A stretch of DNA of 29,618 bases from NCBI GenBank assembly GCA_005788145.1, contig SXYY01000058.1:1-29618 (forward strand), read 5' to 3'. Below the pieces are notes generated by a model. That model did no database searches. It saw only the letters and a list, made by a program, of their open reading frames with translations, and was not told the DNA's origin. Position numbers and translations under genes: made by a program. This stretch comes from Bacteroidota bacterium (lineage in GTDB: Bacteria; Bacteroidota; Bacteroidia; NS11-12g; UBA955). Shown in pieces: positions 1 to 6,856 of the stretch. How positions within the stretch are numbered: the stretch's first letter is position 1; every line of letters begins with the position of its first letter.

Positions 1-140
1 AAGACCCAAGTGTTGGTTGGAAGGGTCTCGATCCTGAGGGTGAGCCGGTTATGGAAGGCGTTTACGCCTATGCAATTACATTCCGTTACATTGACGGGGT
101 AATGCATGCATACAAAGGAACGGTGACAATTATTAAATAA
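1..140 (+). CDS. C-terminal end of a T9SS cargo protein (type B / gliding-motility-type sorting domain), partial
   Basis: This is the last 45 codons of a gene that begins upstream; the reading frame starts at base 3 and ends at TAA 138-140. The translation contains WKGLDPEGEPVMEGVYAY and ends KGTVTIIK. The pattern W-G-x-x-x-G-x-P-V-x-E-G-V-Y-x-Y followed by a final beta-strand K-G-T-V-T-I-I-K is the hallmark of the CHU_C / T9SS type B sorting domain, which directs Bacteroidota proteins through the type IX secretion system to the cell surface. The passenger part lies outside the window, so its function cannot be given. The gene converges on rpoD and a strong hairpin follows the stop codon. Confidence 0.8.
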   Translation, partial: DPSVGWKGLDPEGEPVMEGVYAYAITFRYIDGVMHAYKGTVTIIK

Positions 141-172
141 ACATTTTGTGGGACTCGGTTAACGCGGTCCCG

Positions 173-218
173 ATAAACAAGGAGAAGGGGCGCCACGGCG
201 CCCCTTCTCCTTGTTTAT
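173..218. terminator. Bidirectional terminator hairpin
   Basis: A perfect 22-bp inverted repeat: left arm 173-194 (centre AGGAGAAGGGGCGCC), 2-nt spacer AC, right arm 197-218. The stem base is AT-rich (ATAAACAA / TTGTTTAT), so an oligo-U-like tract follows the GC-rich core in both directions. It lies 32 nt after the stop of the T9SS cargo gene and about 95 nt beyond the convergent rpoD stop, and probably serves both. Confidence 0.85.
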
Positions 219-313
219 TGGTTGATACCTACCGACTATTTATTGAGACTCCAAACAGGAAAGACAAGAAAATTAAGACGGTAATTGTTATGATTAATGT
301 TACTGGCCTGTTG

Positions 314-1177
314 TTAACCCAAGTATGTTTTCAAGATTTTGCTCTTGCTTGATTTGCGCAAACGACGCAATGCTTTTTCCTTGATTTGACGTACACGCTC
401 GCGGGTCAAACCAACTTTCTCTGAAATGTCTTCCAACGTGTGGGCAGCGTTGCCATCCAACCCGAAGTAGTATTTCAATACATCACGCTCTTTGTCTGAT
501 AGGGTAGAGATTACACGGTTGATTTCATTCTGCAAAGATTCATTCAACAATGGCATGTCTGGGTTGGGTTCGTCGTTTTGGTCCAACACGCCCAATAGAG
601 TATTGTCTTCACCTTCGGCCAATGGCGCATCAATGCTCAAGTGACGTCCAGATGAACGCAAAGCATTTTCTACCTCAGATAATGAAATTTCCAACGATTC
701 AGCAATTTCTTGTGGGGTTGGTTCACGCTCCAATTCCTGCTCCAAACGTGCGGATGCTTGGGTAATTCTTCCCAAACTTCCCACTTTGTTTAGCGGTAAG
801 CGTACGATACGACTTTGGTCGGCCAAAGCTTGCAAAATGCTCTGACGGATCCACCAAACGGCATATGAAATAAATTTAAATCCACGGGTTTCATCGAATC
901 GCTTTGCCGCTTTGATTAAGCCCATGTTTCCTTCGTTGATCAAGTCACCCAAGGTCAATCCTTGGTTTTGGTACTGCTTTGATACAGAAACCACAAAACG
1001 CAAGTTGGCATTCACCAGTTTTTCCAATGCGGCTTGGTCGCCTTCGCGAATTCTACGTGCCAATTCAACTTCCTCTTGGGCGTCGATCATTGGTACTTTA
1101 GAAATTTCGTTGAGGTATTTGTCGAGCGATTTGTTTTCGCGATTGGTAAACTGTTTTGAAATTTTTAACTGCCTCAT
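314..1177 (-). CDS. rpoD: RNA polymerase primary sigma factor, Bacteroidota type
   Basis: A 287-residue sigma-70 family protein, which is the size of the short Bacteroidota primary sigma (RpoD/SigA) and lacks the long region 1.1 and non-conserved region of E. coli RpoD. Region 1.2 is near the N-terminus (SLDKYLNEISKVPMIDAQEE). Region 2 follows, with LVNANLRFVVSVSKQY, the core-binding LGDLINEGNMGLIKAAKRFD and the -10-recognition helix YAVWWIRQSILQAL. Region 3 and a C-terminal region 4 helix-turn-helix (TLEDISEKVGLTRERVRQIK) complete it. It would recognise the TAnnTTTG promoters seen across the window. It lies 137 bp downstream of feoB on the same strand with its own likely promoter, so it is probably a separate transcript. 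Other sigma-70 types such as RpoS are unlikely given the lineage and length. Confidence 0.93.
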   Translation of the reverse strand: MRQLKISKQFTNRENKSLDKYLNEISKVPMIDAQEEVELARRIREGDQAALEKLVNANLRFVVSVSKQYQNQGLTLGDLINEGNMGLIKAAKRFDETRGFKFISYAVWWIRQSILQALADQSRIVRLPLNKVGSLGRITQASARLEQELEREPTPQEIAESLEISLSEVENALRSSGRHLSIDAPLAEGEDNTLLGVLDQNDEPNPDMPLLNESLQNEINRVISTLSDKERDVLKYYFGLDGNAAHTLEDISEKVGLTRERVRQIKEKALRRLRKSSKSKILKTYLG

Positions 1178-1232
1178 GTTTGCTTTTGCTATTATATGTT
1201 ACTTTTAGTTACTGAATATACAGTCAGCCTTG

Positions 1233-1240
1233 CAAAAGTA
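1233..1240 (-). promoter_or_regulatory. Putative rpoD promoter, -7 element TACTTTTG
   Basis: The minus strand reads TACTTTTG, matching the Bacteroidota -7 consensus TAnnTTTG, in the feoB-rpoD gap. It would give a leader of about 50 nt. No convincing -33 TTTG lies 17-21 nt further upstream, so the call rests on one element. Confidence 0.45.
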
Positions 1241-1314
1241 CAAAATAAAGTTCAATTGAATTTGGGATAATTTCGAATCTTCGGCTTTGTTCGTGGAAGA
1301 ATTGCGAATTATTT

Positions 1315-3285
1315 TTATTGGAAAATCAATGCCGCCCGATAGGTGATGTAGGCACCGAGATAAGCAATCAAACCATAGATGAAAAACAAGGCAATTGGCC
1401 AATTCCAGGAACCAATTTCACGCTTCATGACAGCCATGGTACTCATACACTGCAGTGCAAAAGCATAAAAAACAATCAAACTCAATGCATAGGGGAGTCC
1501 ATAAAGCGGCTTGCCAGTCTTGGGGTTTATTTGGGCCTGCATTTTTTGTCGGATGCCCGATTCGTCGTCCTCCGATGATTGGAACAGTGTACCCATCGTA
1601 CCCACAAAGACCTCTCTTGCGGCAAAGCTGGTGATCAATGCAATGCCTGTTTTCCAATCGTAGCCCAACGGCTCAATCAATGGTTCAAAAGCCTTGCCCA
1701 AATGTCCGGCATAACTGGCTTCCAAACGCAAATTGGATTTGATTTCTCCTTCGTGAGAGGGGTCGAGTTGCGCCAAAATTACCCCTTCCGTTTCGGCTAT
1801 TTTCATGGAGTCTGTTGGACCAAAATTGGATAGAAACCAAAGGATCATGGAAATGATTACAATGACTTTACCCGCTTCGGTCAGAAAGCTCAAACACTTC
1901 AGCCATGCTTGGTGAATCACTGTTTGAAACCGCGGTCTTTGGTAGGCTGGAAGTTCAAGGATGAATTCACTGGGCATCGAATCGCGCTGAAAAAGGCGAA
2001 AAATGAATGCCAATAAAATGGCTACGATGATTCCGGCCATGTAGGCGGCGGTAATGACAAAAGTCTGCGCATGAAATGGGCCCCAAAATTCGGCAAAGGG
2101 GATAGCAACGCTCACGAGCAAAACGTACACTGGCAATCGGGCGCTGCAACTCATCAGGGGGACAACCAACATCGTTGCCAATCGTTCTCGTTTGCTTTTG
2201 ATGCTCCGCGTAGCCATGATGCTGGGGATCGCACAAGCAAATCCGCCAATCATTGGGATGATACTGCGCCCATTTAGCCCCAATTTCCGCATGATTCGAT
2301 CGGTGATAAATGACGCTCTTACCATGTATCCTGAATCCTCCAATAACCCAATTAAGAAGAACAAGATAAAAATCTGTGGCACAAAAACGACAACCCCTTC
2401 AAGTCCACCAATCAAACCTTGGGTAATGAAATTGGTGACCATGCCGGCAGGTAGCAAACTTTCAATGCCTTGGCCCAATAACTGAAATCCATTTTCGATC
2501 CATTCCATGGGTTTGGCTGCCAAGCTGAATACTCCTTGGAACAGGACCATCATGATTATCGCGAACAATAGATATCCCAGCCATTTGTGGGTGAAATACT
2601 GATCCAATTTCAGGGTGATGCTCTTCAATCCCACCGGGAATTTGGTTGTGGTACGCTGAATGACTTTTTCGATATCGATGTAGCGACGCAAGGTTTCCTC
2701 GCTCAGCCCCGGTAGCTTGCTTTGATCCCAGTAGGTTTTGAGTCGGTCTGCCAATTGCGTAGGCTGACCCAGTAATTTGGGTGTTGCAAATTCCCGAAAG
2801 AGTTGTTTTATGGGGTCGATGTTCTTCTCGCGGCGCGGGTTGAAAAATATGCAGGGGATTCCCAATTCCTTGGAAAGGGCATCGGCATCAATCTTTACAC
2901 CTCTGCGTTTTGCAGAGTCGCTGAGCGTGAGTATACAAACCGCTGGAATTCCCAACTCGGCCACTTGTGAATACAACAATAGGTTTCTGCGAAGATTGGA
3001 TGCATCGATGACCAACAAGAGGGCCTCGGGCTTGATCTCTCCGTATCCGGCCAGATGCTGAACAACCAGGCGTTCATCATCAGAGTGTGTGAAAAGGCTG
3101 TAAATTCCGGGCAGGTCAATCAATTCAATTTTTTGCCCATCGATTTGCGTGTGACCCATGGATGCTTCCACAGTTGTGCCAGGAAGGTTGCTGGTTTTTT
3201 GGGTGAGTCCCGTTAAACGATTGAACAAGGTGGATTTCCCGCAGTTGGGGTTGCCCACAAAGGCAATGCGTTTGGGTAGACTCAT
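1315..3285 (-). CDS. feoB: Ferrous iron transporter FeoB
   Basis: A 656-residue inner-membrane Fe(II) permease with an N-terminal GTPase. The G-domain shows G1 GNPNCGKST at residues 11-19, G2 around NLPGTTVEAS (33-42), G3 DLPGIYSL (57-64) and a G4 of the form TLSD (120-123) in place of the more usual NxxD. The transmembrane part follows, with the FeoB gate motifs GGFACAIPSIMATR and PLMSCSARLPVY, and a C-terminal Nucleos_tra2-like segment (LIVFYAFALQCMSTMAV). It is shorter than E. coli FeoB (773 residues). The start codon overlaps the feoA stop as ATGA, implying translational coupling. No FeoC-like gene is present. No Fur box was recognised nearby. Confidence 0.95.
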   Translation of the reverse strand: MSLPKRIAFVGNPNCGKSTLFNRLTGLTQKTSNLPGTTVEASMGHTQIDGQKIELIDLPGIYSLFTHSDDERLVVQHLAGYGEIKPEALLLVIDASNLRRNLLLYSQVAELGIPAVCILTLSDSAKRRGVKIDADALSKELGIPCIFFNPRREKNIDPIKQLFREFATPKLLGQPTQLADRLKTYWDQSKLPGLSEETLRRYIDIEKVIQRTTTKFPVGLKSITLKLDQYFTHKWLGYLLFAIIMMVLFQGVFSLAAKPMEWIENGFQLLGQGIESLLPAGMVTNFITQGLIGGLEGVVVFVPQIFILFFLIGLLEDSGYMVRASFITDRIMRKLGLNGRSIIPMIGGFACAIPSIMATRSIKSKRERLATMLVVPLMSCSARLPVYVLLVSVAIPFAEFWGPFHAQTFVITAAYMAGIIVAILLAFIFRLFQRDSMPSEFILELPAYQRPRFQTVIHQAWLKCLSFLTEAGKVIVIISMILWFLSNFGPTDSMKIAETEGVILAQLDPSHEGEIKSNLRLEASYAGHLGKAFEPLIEPLGYDWKTGIALITSFAAREVFVGTMGTLFQSSEDDESGIRQKMQAQINPKTGKPLYGLPYALSLIVFYAFALQCMSTMAVMKREIGSWNWPIALFFIYGLIAYLGAYITYRAALIFQ

Positions 3286-3524
3286 GCGTTAATGGCTTCT
3301 ATGGGTTCTACCTGAATGAGGCGGGCCTCTTCTTTTCGCAAGCCCAATAGATAAGTGTCGATGCGATAAGCGATGGTTGATCCACCGGCAGACTCGTACA
3401 AGCGAATAATTTCTGTGCCTGGAACACATCCCATTTCCGCGAGTTTTAGCGAAAACTGCCCCTCTGTGAGACCGGCAATTTTGGCTTTTTCTCCTGCTTT
3501 GAGAAGGTCCGCGGTGGCTTCCAT
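3282..3524 (-). CDS. feoA: Ferrous iron transport protein FeoA
   Basis: An 80-residue SH3-like cytoplasmic protein that partners FeoB. Its N-terminus runs MEATADLLKAGEKAKIAGL, followed by a family-typical pattern in which a small residue and Gly precede hydrophobic strands (EMGCVPGTEIIRLYESAGG) and a final strand AYRIDTYLLGLRKEEARLI. An in-frame ATG lies 33 nt upstream, but the start at 3524 gives the normal length and begins 6 nt after a strong -7 element, which leaves the longer form untranscribed at its 5' end. The stop overlaps the feoB ATG by four bases. Confidence 0.88.
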   Translation of the reverse strand: MEATADLLKAGEKAKIAGLTEGQFSLKLAEMGCVPGTEIIRLYESAGGSTIAYRIDTYLLGLRKEEARLIQVEPIEAINA

Positions 3525-3530
3525 GATGTG

Positions 3531-3562
3531 CAAATTTAGAATGATTTTAAATAACAAACAAA
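3531..3562 (-). promoter_or_regulatory. Putative feoAB promoter (TTTG-N20-TAAATTTG)
   Basis: On the minus strand a -33 TTTG (3562-3559; a second copy at 3558-3555) is followed after 20 nt by TAAATTTG (3538-3531), a full match to the Bacteroidota consensus. The ATG at 3524 begins only 6 nt after the -7 element, so the predicted mRNA is leaderless or nearly so. Confidence 0.6.
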
Positions 3563-3641
3563 TGATTGTGAAGAATGCCCTAAAACATTCGGTTTTGGGA
3601 TTGTTTGGTGCACAAAAATCGGGGTTGGTTTTTTGGGAAAC

Positions 3642-3657
3642 ACTGACATTTGTCAGT
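3642..3657. promoter_or_regulatory. Palindrome ACTGACATTTGTCAGT upstream of feoA, possible operator
   Basis: Perfect 7-bp arms (ACTGACA / TGTCAGT) around TT form a 16-bp dyad in the 209-bp gap between aroE and feoA, about 80 bp upstream of the feoA -33 element. The shape fits a dimeric regulator site. The regulator is unknown, and it does not look like a Fur box. The rest of the gap holds no gene; a short GGGCA/TGCCC inverted repeat lies near 3680-3694. Confidence 0.4.
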
Positions 3658-3733
3658 CAATCAAAAAACACTTCCGTGGGGCACCGGATGCCCGGTAATG
3701 AAAATCAGTAAATCGGGCCCCAAAATCAAGGGG

Positions 3734-4522
3734 TTAATAGAGGTTTCGTTTGAATAAGTTCCACGCCGCAATGGCTTGGTGTTCTAGCATGGATTTGCCG
3801 TTCATGGCGGTGGCGCCAATTTCCTGAAAACGTTGCATGAGGATGGTGGTTTCAGGATTATAGACCAAATCAATGAGTCTATGGGTTGAACGGATCTCGT
3901 TCCATGGCAATGCAATACAATCTTGGGTATTGGGCCACATGCCGACCGGTGTTGTGTGGATGAAGAGCGTATTTGGCTGAATGAAATCCGAGAGCGTGGA
4001 TTGCACGGGGTGTTCGCCCAAGATTTGATTTCGATGCCAAACAACATAAGTGATTTGCTGTTGCTCCAAGACAAATTTTACCGCTTTTGCGCTTCCACCA
4101 TTGCCCAACAGGATGGCATTGGAAAATTCTGTGTTTGAATGGTTGCGGGTGCGGGTTAAACTCTCCGCAAAACCATCCACGTCGGTGTTGAAACCACGCA
4201 GTACAACGCCTGTGTTTGATTGCTCAACCAGCACGGTGTTGACCGCGCCTACGGCGCGGGCCTCTGCAGAAACTGAATCCAGGTAACCCATGATGCCCAC
4301 TTTGTGGGGAACCGTTACATTGAAACCAATCAAGGGGATGTCTTGCTTGAGTTGATCTTCCAAAAAAGCTGGAAAATCTTCTATTGAGGGCAAATCAAAC
4401 AGCTGGTATTCTGCCTCCCTCAGCCCTTCTTCCCTGAAAAACGCACCGAAAATCTCCGGCGATTTGGAGTGTGAAACCGGATGCCCTAGCAATCCCAATC
4501 GAAAAGCGCGAGGTTGTTGCAT
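3734..4522 (-). CDS. aroE: Shikimate dehydrogenase
   Basis: A 262-residue NADP-dependent shikimate dehydrogenase, which reduces 3-dehydroshikimate to shikimate in aromatic amino acid biosynthesis. The N-terminal substrate domain shows GLLGHPVSHSKSPEIF, with the two serines that bind the shikimate carboxylate, and NVTVPHK with the catalytic lysine. GAVNTVL and GFNTDVDGF with the catalytic aspartate follow. The Rossmann domain has GNGGSAKAV (GxGGxx loop). Near the C-terminus MLEHQAIAAWNLF carries the conserved glutamine. The start lies 21 nt downstream of the DedA gene stop on the same strand, so the two are probably co-transcribed. Confidence 0.95.
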   Translation of the reverse strand: MQQPRAFRLGLLGHPVSHSKSPEIFGAFFREEGLREAEYQLFDLPSIEDFPAFLEDQLKQDIPLIGFNVTVPHKVGIMGYLDSVSAEARAVGAVNTVLVEQSNTGVVLRGFNTDVDGFAESLTRTRNHSNTEFSNAILLGNGGSAKAVKFVLEQQQITYVVWHRNQILGEHPVQSTLSDFIQPNTLFIHTTPVGMWPNTQDCIALPWNEIRSTHRLIDLVYNPETTILMQRFQEIGATAMNGKSMLEHQAIAAWNLFKRNLY

Positions 4523-4543
4523 CCGTGTTTCAAAAACAAAGGT

Positions 4544-5194
4544 TTATTTCGAAAGTTTCGCTTTTACCGCATTGAAAACAACGGGCAGTAGCGATAGTCC
4601 AATGATGCCGAAAACCACAGTTTCAAAATGGTCATGTACCCATGGAATTGAGCCCAACAAATAACCCAAGGTGGTAATGCTACTGACCCACAGAACCGCA
4701 CCGGCAATACAATATGTCAGGAATTTGCTGTATTTCATCGTGCCCAATCCCGCCGCAAAGGGGGCGAAAGTGCGGACAATCGGTACAAAGCGTGCCATGA
4801 TCAAGGTGTATCCGCCATGCTTTTCATAAAATGCCTCGGTTTGTTCCAAATATTCGCGCTTCAACAATTTCCACTTCAAGTCGAAAATTCTCACCCCGAT
4901 TCTTGAGCCGATAAAATAGTTGGTGTTGTCGCCCAGCAAAGCGGCACAAATCAATAAGGGAATCAACACGAAAATATTCAAGGGGTTTCCATCCATGGCA
5001 GCAATTGAGCCCGCAGCAAAGAGCAAACTATCGCCGGGCAACAGAGGCATCACCACCAAGCCGGTCTCAACGAAAACAATCGCGAACAAAATTAGGTAGG
5101 TCAGATTCTTGTATTCCCCAACCAAATATTGAAGCTTATCGTCGAGGTGCAAAAGCCAATCTTTGGCAAAATCAAGGATGGAAAGTAGAGTCAT
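4544..5194 (-). CDS. DedA family membrane protein
   Basis: A 216-residue integral membrane protein of the DedA (SNARE-associated / VTT) superfamily, whose members are proposed lipid scramblases or proton-dependent transporters that maintain membrane homeostasis. The segment VFVETGLVVMPLLPGDSLLF carries the conserved acidic residues and PGD. The signature F-x-x-R-F-x-P-x-x-R-T appears as MARFVPIVRTFAPFAAGLG, with the conserved arginines. About five hydrophobic segments are visible. The substrate cannot be assigned from sequence. The gene is divergent from the small lipoprotein at 5262, with a 67-bp shared upstream region containing a weak minus-strand -7 element TAAAATTG at 5212-5205. Confidence 0.92.
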   Translation of the reverse strand: MTLLSILDFAKDWLLHLDDKLQYLVGEYKNLTYLILFAIVFVETGLVVMPLLPGDSLLFAAGSIAAMDGNPLNIFVLIPLLICAALLGDNTNYFIGSRIGVRIFDLKWKLLKREYLEQTEAFYEKHGGYTLIMARFVPIVRTFAPFAAGLGTMKYSKFLTYCIAGAVLWVSSITTLGYLLGSIPWVHDHFETVVFGIIGLSLLPVVFNAVKAKLSK

Positions 5195-5221
5195 AATGGT
5201 ACTGCAATTTTACAACACGGG

Positions 5222-5255
5222 TTTGATGCGATTGACATCCGAAGGTGTATATTTG
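5222..5255 (+). promoter_or_regulatory. Putative promoter of the 49-residue lipoprotein (TTTG-N22-TATATTTG)
   Basis: TTTG at 5222-5225 and TATATTTG at 5248-5255 match the Bacteroidota -33 and -7 elements; the 22-nt spacing is slightly long. The ATG at 5262 begins 6 nt after the -7 element, again predicting a very short leader. Confidence 0.5.
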
Positions 5256-5261
5256 TGATAA

Positions 5262-5411
5262 ATGCAAAAAAATCGCTCATTCATAGCCCGCTTCATTGGC
5301 CTTGTGATGATTTGTTCCATTGTGGGATTTGCGGTCATGTCGACCGGATGTGGCAGTGCCAAACATGGCAGGGTTAAAGCGAAAAATACTGGTTGCAACT
5401 GCGGTTTTTGA
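5262..5411 (+). CDS. Small cysteine-rich lipoprotein, 49 residues
   Basis: A short ORF reading MQKNRSFIARFIGLVMICSI at the N-terminus. A basic n-region and a hydrophobic stretch are followed by a lipobox-like VMSTGC, with Cys30 as the probable lipidated residue. The mature peptide would be only about 20 residues, ending NTGCNCGF. Small Bacteroidota lipoproteins with a terminal Cys-x-Cys-Gly-aromatic tail are familiar to me as a type, but I know of no function. Support comes from the signal peptide, the well-placed promoter and the weak hairpin right after the stop. The lipobox residue at -3 (Ser) is not the classical Leu, but this is common in Bacteroidota. Confidence 0.6.
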   Translation: MQKNRSFIARFIGLVMICSIVGFAVMSTGCGSAKHGRVKAKNTGCNCGF

Positions 5412-5415
5412 TCGG

Positions 5416-5436
5416 ATTGGTTGATTTTTAACCGAT
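5416..5436 (+). terminator. Weak hairpin after the small lipoprotein
   Basis: ATTGGTT (5416-5422) pairs with AACCGAT (5430-5436) with one G-U pair and a T-rich loop, starting 5 nt after the stop codon. It is AT-rich and lacks a clean U tract, so it is a tentative terminator only. Confidence 0.25.
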
Positions 5437-5520
5437 TATCTTGTTCAATTTTCCATGCGAAATGCGGTGAGCGATGCATCTTTGTTGGTGTATCGTAGGG
5501 GGAAATTGCCTGCTGATGCT

Positions 5521-5528
5521 TAATTTTG
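5521..5528 (+). promoter_or_regulatory. Putative ahcY promoter, -7 element TAATTTTG
   Basis: TAATTTTG matches TAnnTTTG and lies 14 nt before the chosen ahcY ATG (5543). It falls inside the region that would be coding if the longer in-frame ATG (5474) were used, which supports the shorter start. No good -33 element is at standard spacing. Confidence 0.45.
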
Positions 5529-5542
5529 CGCAAAATTTTACA

Positions 5543-6856
5543 ATGACAACACAATCTACATACGTTCCTTACAAAGTAAAAGACATCTCATTGGCAGAAT
5601 GGGGTAGGAAAGAAATCAAAATGGCTGAGGCCGAAATGCCCGGTTTGATGGCCTTGCGTGCCGAATACGGTGCCACAAAGCCATTGGCTGGCGCTCGCGT
5701 CGCGGGTTGCTTGCACATGACCATTCAAACTGCCGTTTTAATTGAAACTTTGGTAGAATTGGGTGCCGAGGTAACTTGGAGCTCATGCAACATTTTCTCA
5801 ACCCAAGACCACGCCGCTGCTGCAATCGCCGCTGCCGGTATCTCTGTGTATGCTTGGAAAGGACAGAATGAAGAAGAATTTGACTGGTGTATTGAGCAAA
5901 CCTTGCATTTTGGTGAAGACCAAAAGCCCTTGAACATGATCTTGGATGATGGTGGTGATTTGACCAACATGGTATTTGATAAATACCCAGAACTGATCGC
6001 TGGCATCAAAGGATTGAGTGAAGAAACCACTACCGGCGTTCACCGCTTGTATGAGCGCATGGCGAAAGGCACTTTGCACATCCCTGCGATTAACGTAAAC
6101 GATAGCGTAACCAAGAGCAAATTCGATAACAAATACGGTTGCAAAGAGAGTTTGGTGGATGCGATCCGTCGCGCTACCGATGTGATGATGGCTGGCAAAG
6201 GGGCTGTGGTATGTGGTTATGGCGACGTAGGAAAAGGTTCAGCCGATTCTTTGCGCGGTGCAGGTGCACGTGTGATGGTAACAGAAATCGATCCGATTTG
6301 CGCATTGCAAGCGGCGATGGACGGATACCATGTGGTGCACATCGACAAAGCCATTCCCCTGGCAAACATCGTTGTAACAGCTACTGGTAACTGCAACATC
6401 GTATCTGCTAAGCACTTTGAATCAATGAAGGACAAAACCATCGTTTGTAACATCGGACACTTCGATAACGAAATCGATATGTCTTGGTTGAACAAAACCT
6501 ATGGCGACACCAAATACACCATCAAACCACAAGTAGACGTGTACAACCTCAATGGCAACGAAGTGATTGTATTGGCCGAAGGTCGTCTGGTGAACTTGGG
6601 TTGCGCGATGGGTCACCCTAGCTTCGTGATGAGTAACAGCTTTACCAACCAAACTTTGGCTCAGTTGGAATTGTGGAACAACCATGCGAGCTACAAGAAT
6701 GAAGTTTATGTGTTGCCCAAGCACTTGGATGAGAAAGTAGCAAAATTGCACTTGGCTCACATCGGTGCTGAGTTGACAGAATTGACGCCCGAACAGGCCG
6801 ACTACATTGGTGTGAACATCAACGGTCCGTTCAAAAAAGACACTTACAGATATTAA
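5543..6856 (+). CDS. ahcY: Adenosylhomocysteinase (S-adenosylhomocysteine hydrolase)
   Basis: A 437-residue NAD-dependent enzyme that splits S-adenosylhomocysteine into adenosine and homocysteine, removing the product inhibitor of SAM-dependent methylation. Visible motifs: GCLHMTIQTAVLIETL (about 56-71), NIFSTQDHAAAAIA (83-96), the catalytic aspartate in MILDDGGDLT (132-141), SEETTTGV (159-166), the Lys/Asp pair in DSVTKSKFDNKYGC (187-200) and the NAD-binding GYGDVGKG (225-232). NIGHFDNEID and the C-terminal GPFKKDTYRY, which carries the Lys and Tyr that contact NAD of the neighbouring subunit, complete it. The start MTTQSTYVPYKV was preferred to an ATG 69 nt upstream because it gives the normal length and follows the promoter. 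The stop overlaps the convergent gene's stop by four bases. Confidence 0.97.
   Translation: MTTQSTYVPYKVKDISLAEWGRKEIKMAEAEMPGLMALRAEYGATKPLAGARVAGCLHMTIQTAVLIETLVELGAEVTWSSCNIFSTQDHAAAAIAAAGISVYAWKGQNEEEFDWCIEQTLHFGEDQKPLNMILDDGGDLTNMVFDKYPELIAGIKGLSEETTTGVHRLYERMAKGTLHIPAINVNDSVTKSKFDNKYGCKESLVDAIRRATDVMMAGKGAVVCGYGDVGKGSADSLRGAGARVMVTEIDPICALQAAMDGYHVVHIDKAIPLANIVVTATGNCNIVSAKHFESMKDKTIVCNIGHFDNEIDMSWLNKTYGDTKYTIKPQVDVYNLNGNEVIVLAEGRLVNLGCAMGHPSFVMSNSFTNQTLAQLELWNNHASYKNEVYVLPKHLDEKVAKLHLAHIGAELTELTPEQADYIGVNINGPFKKDTYRY

Noticed and set aside
5412..5542. Possible SAM or SAH riboswitch before ahcY
   Set aside because: The -7 element leaves a leader of about 10 nt and no conserved riboswitch core was seen upstream.
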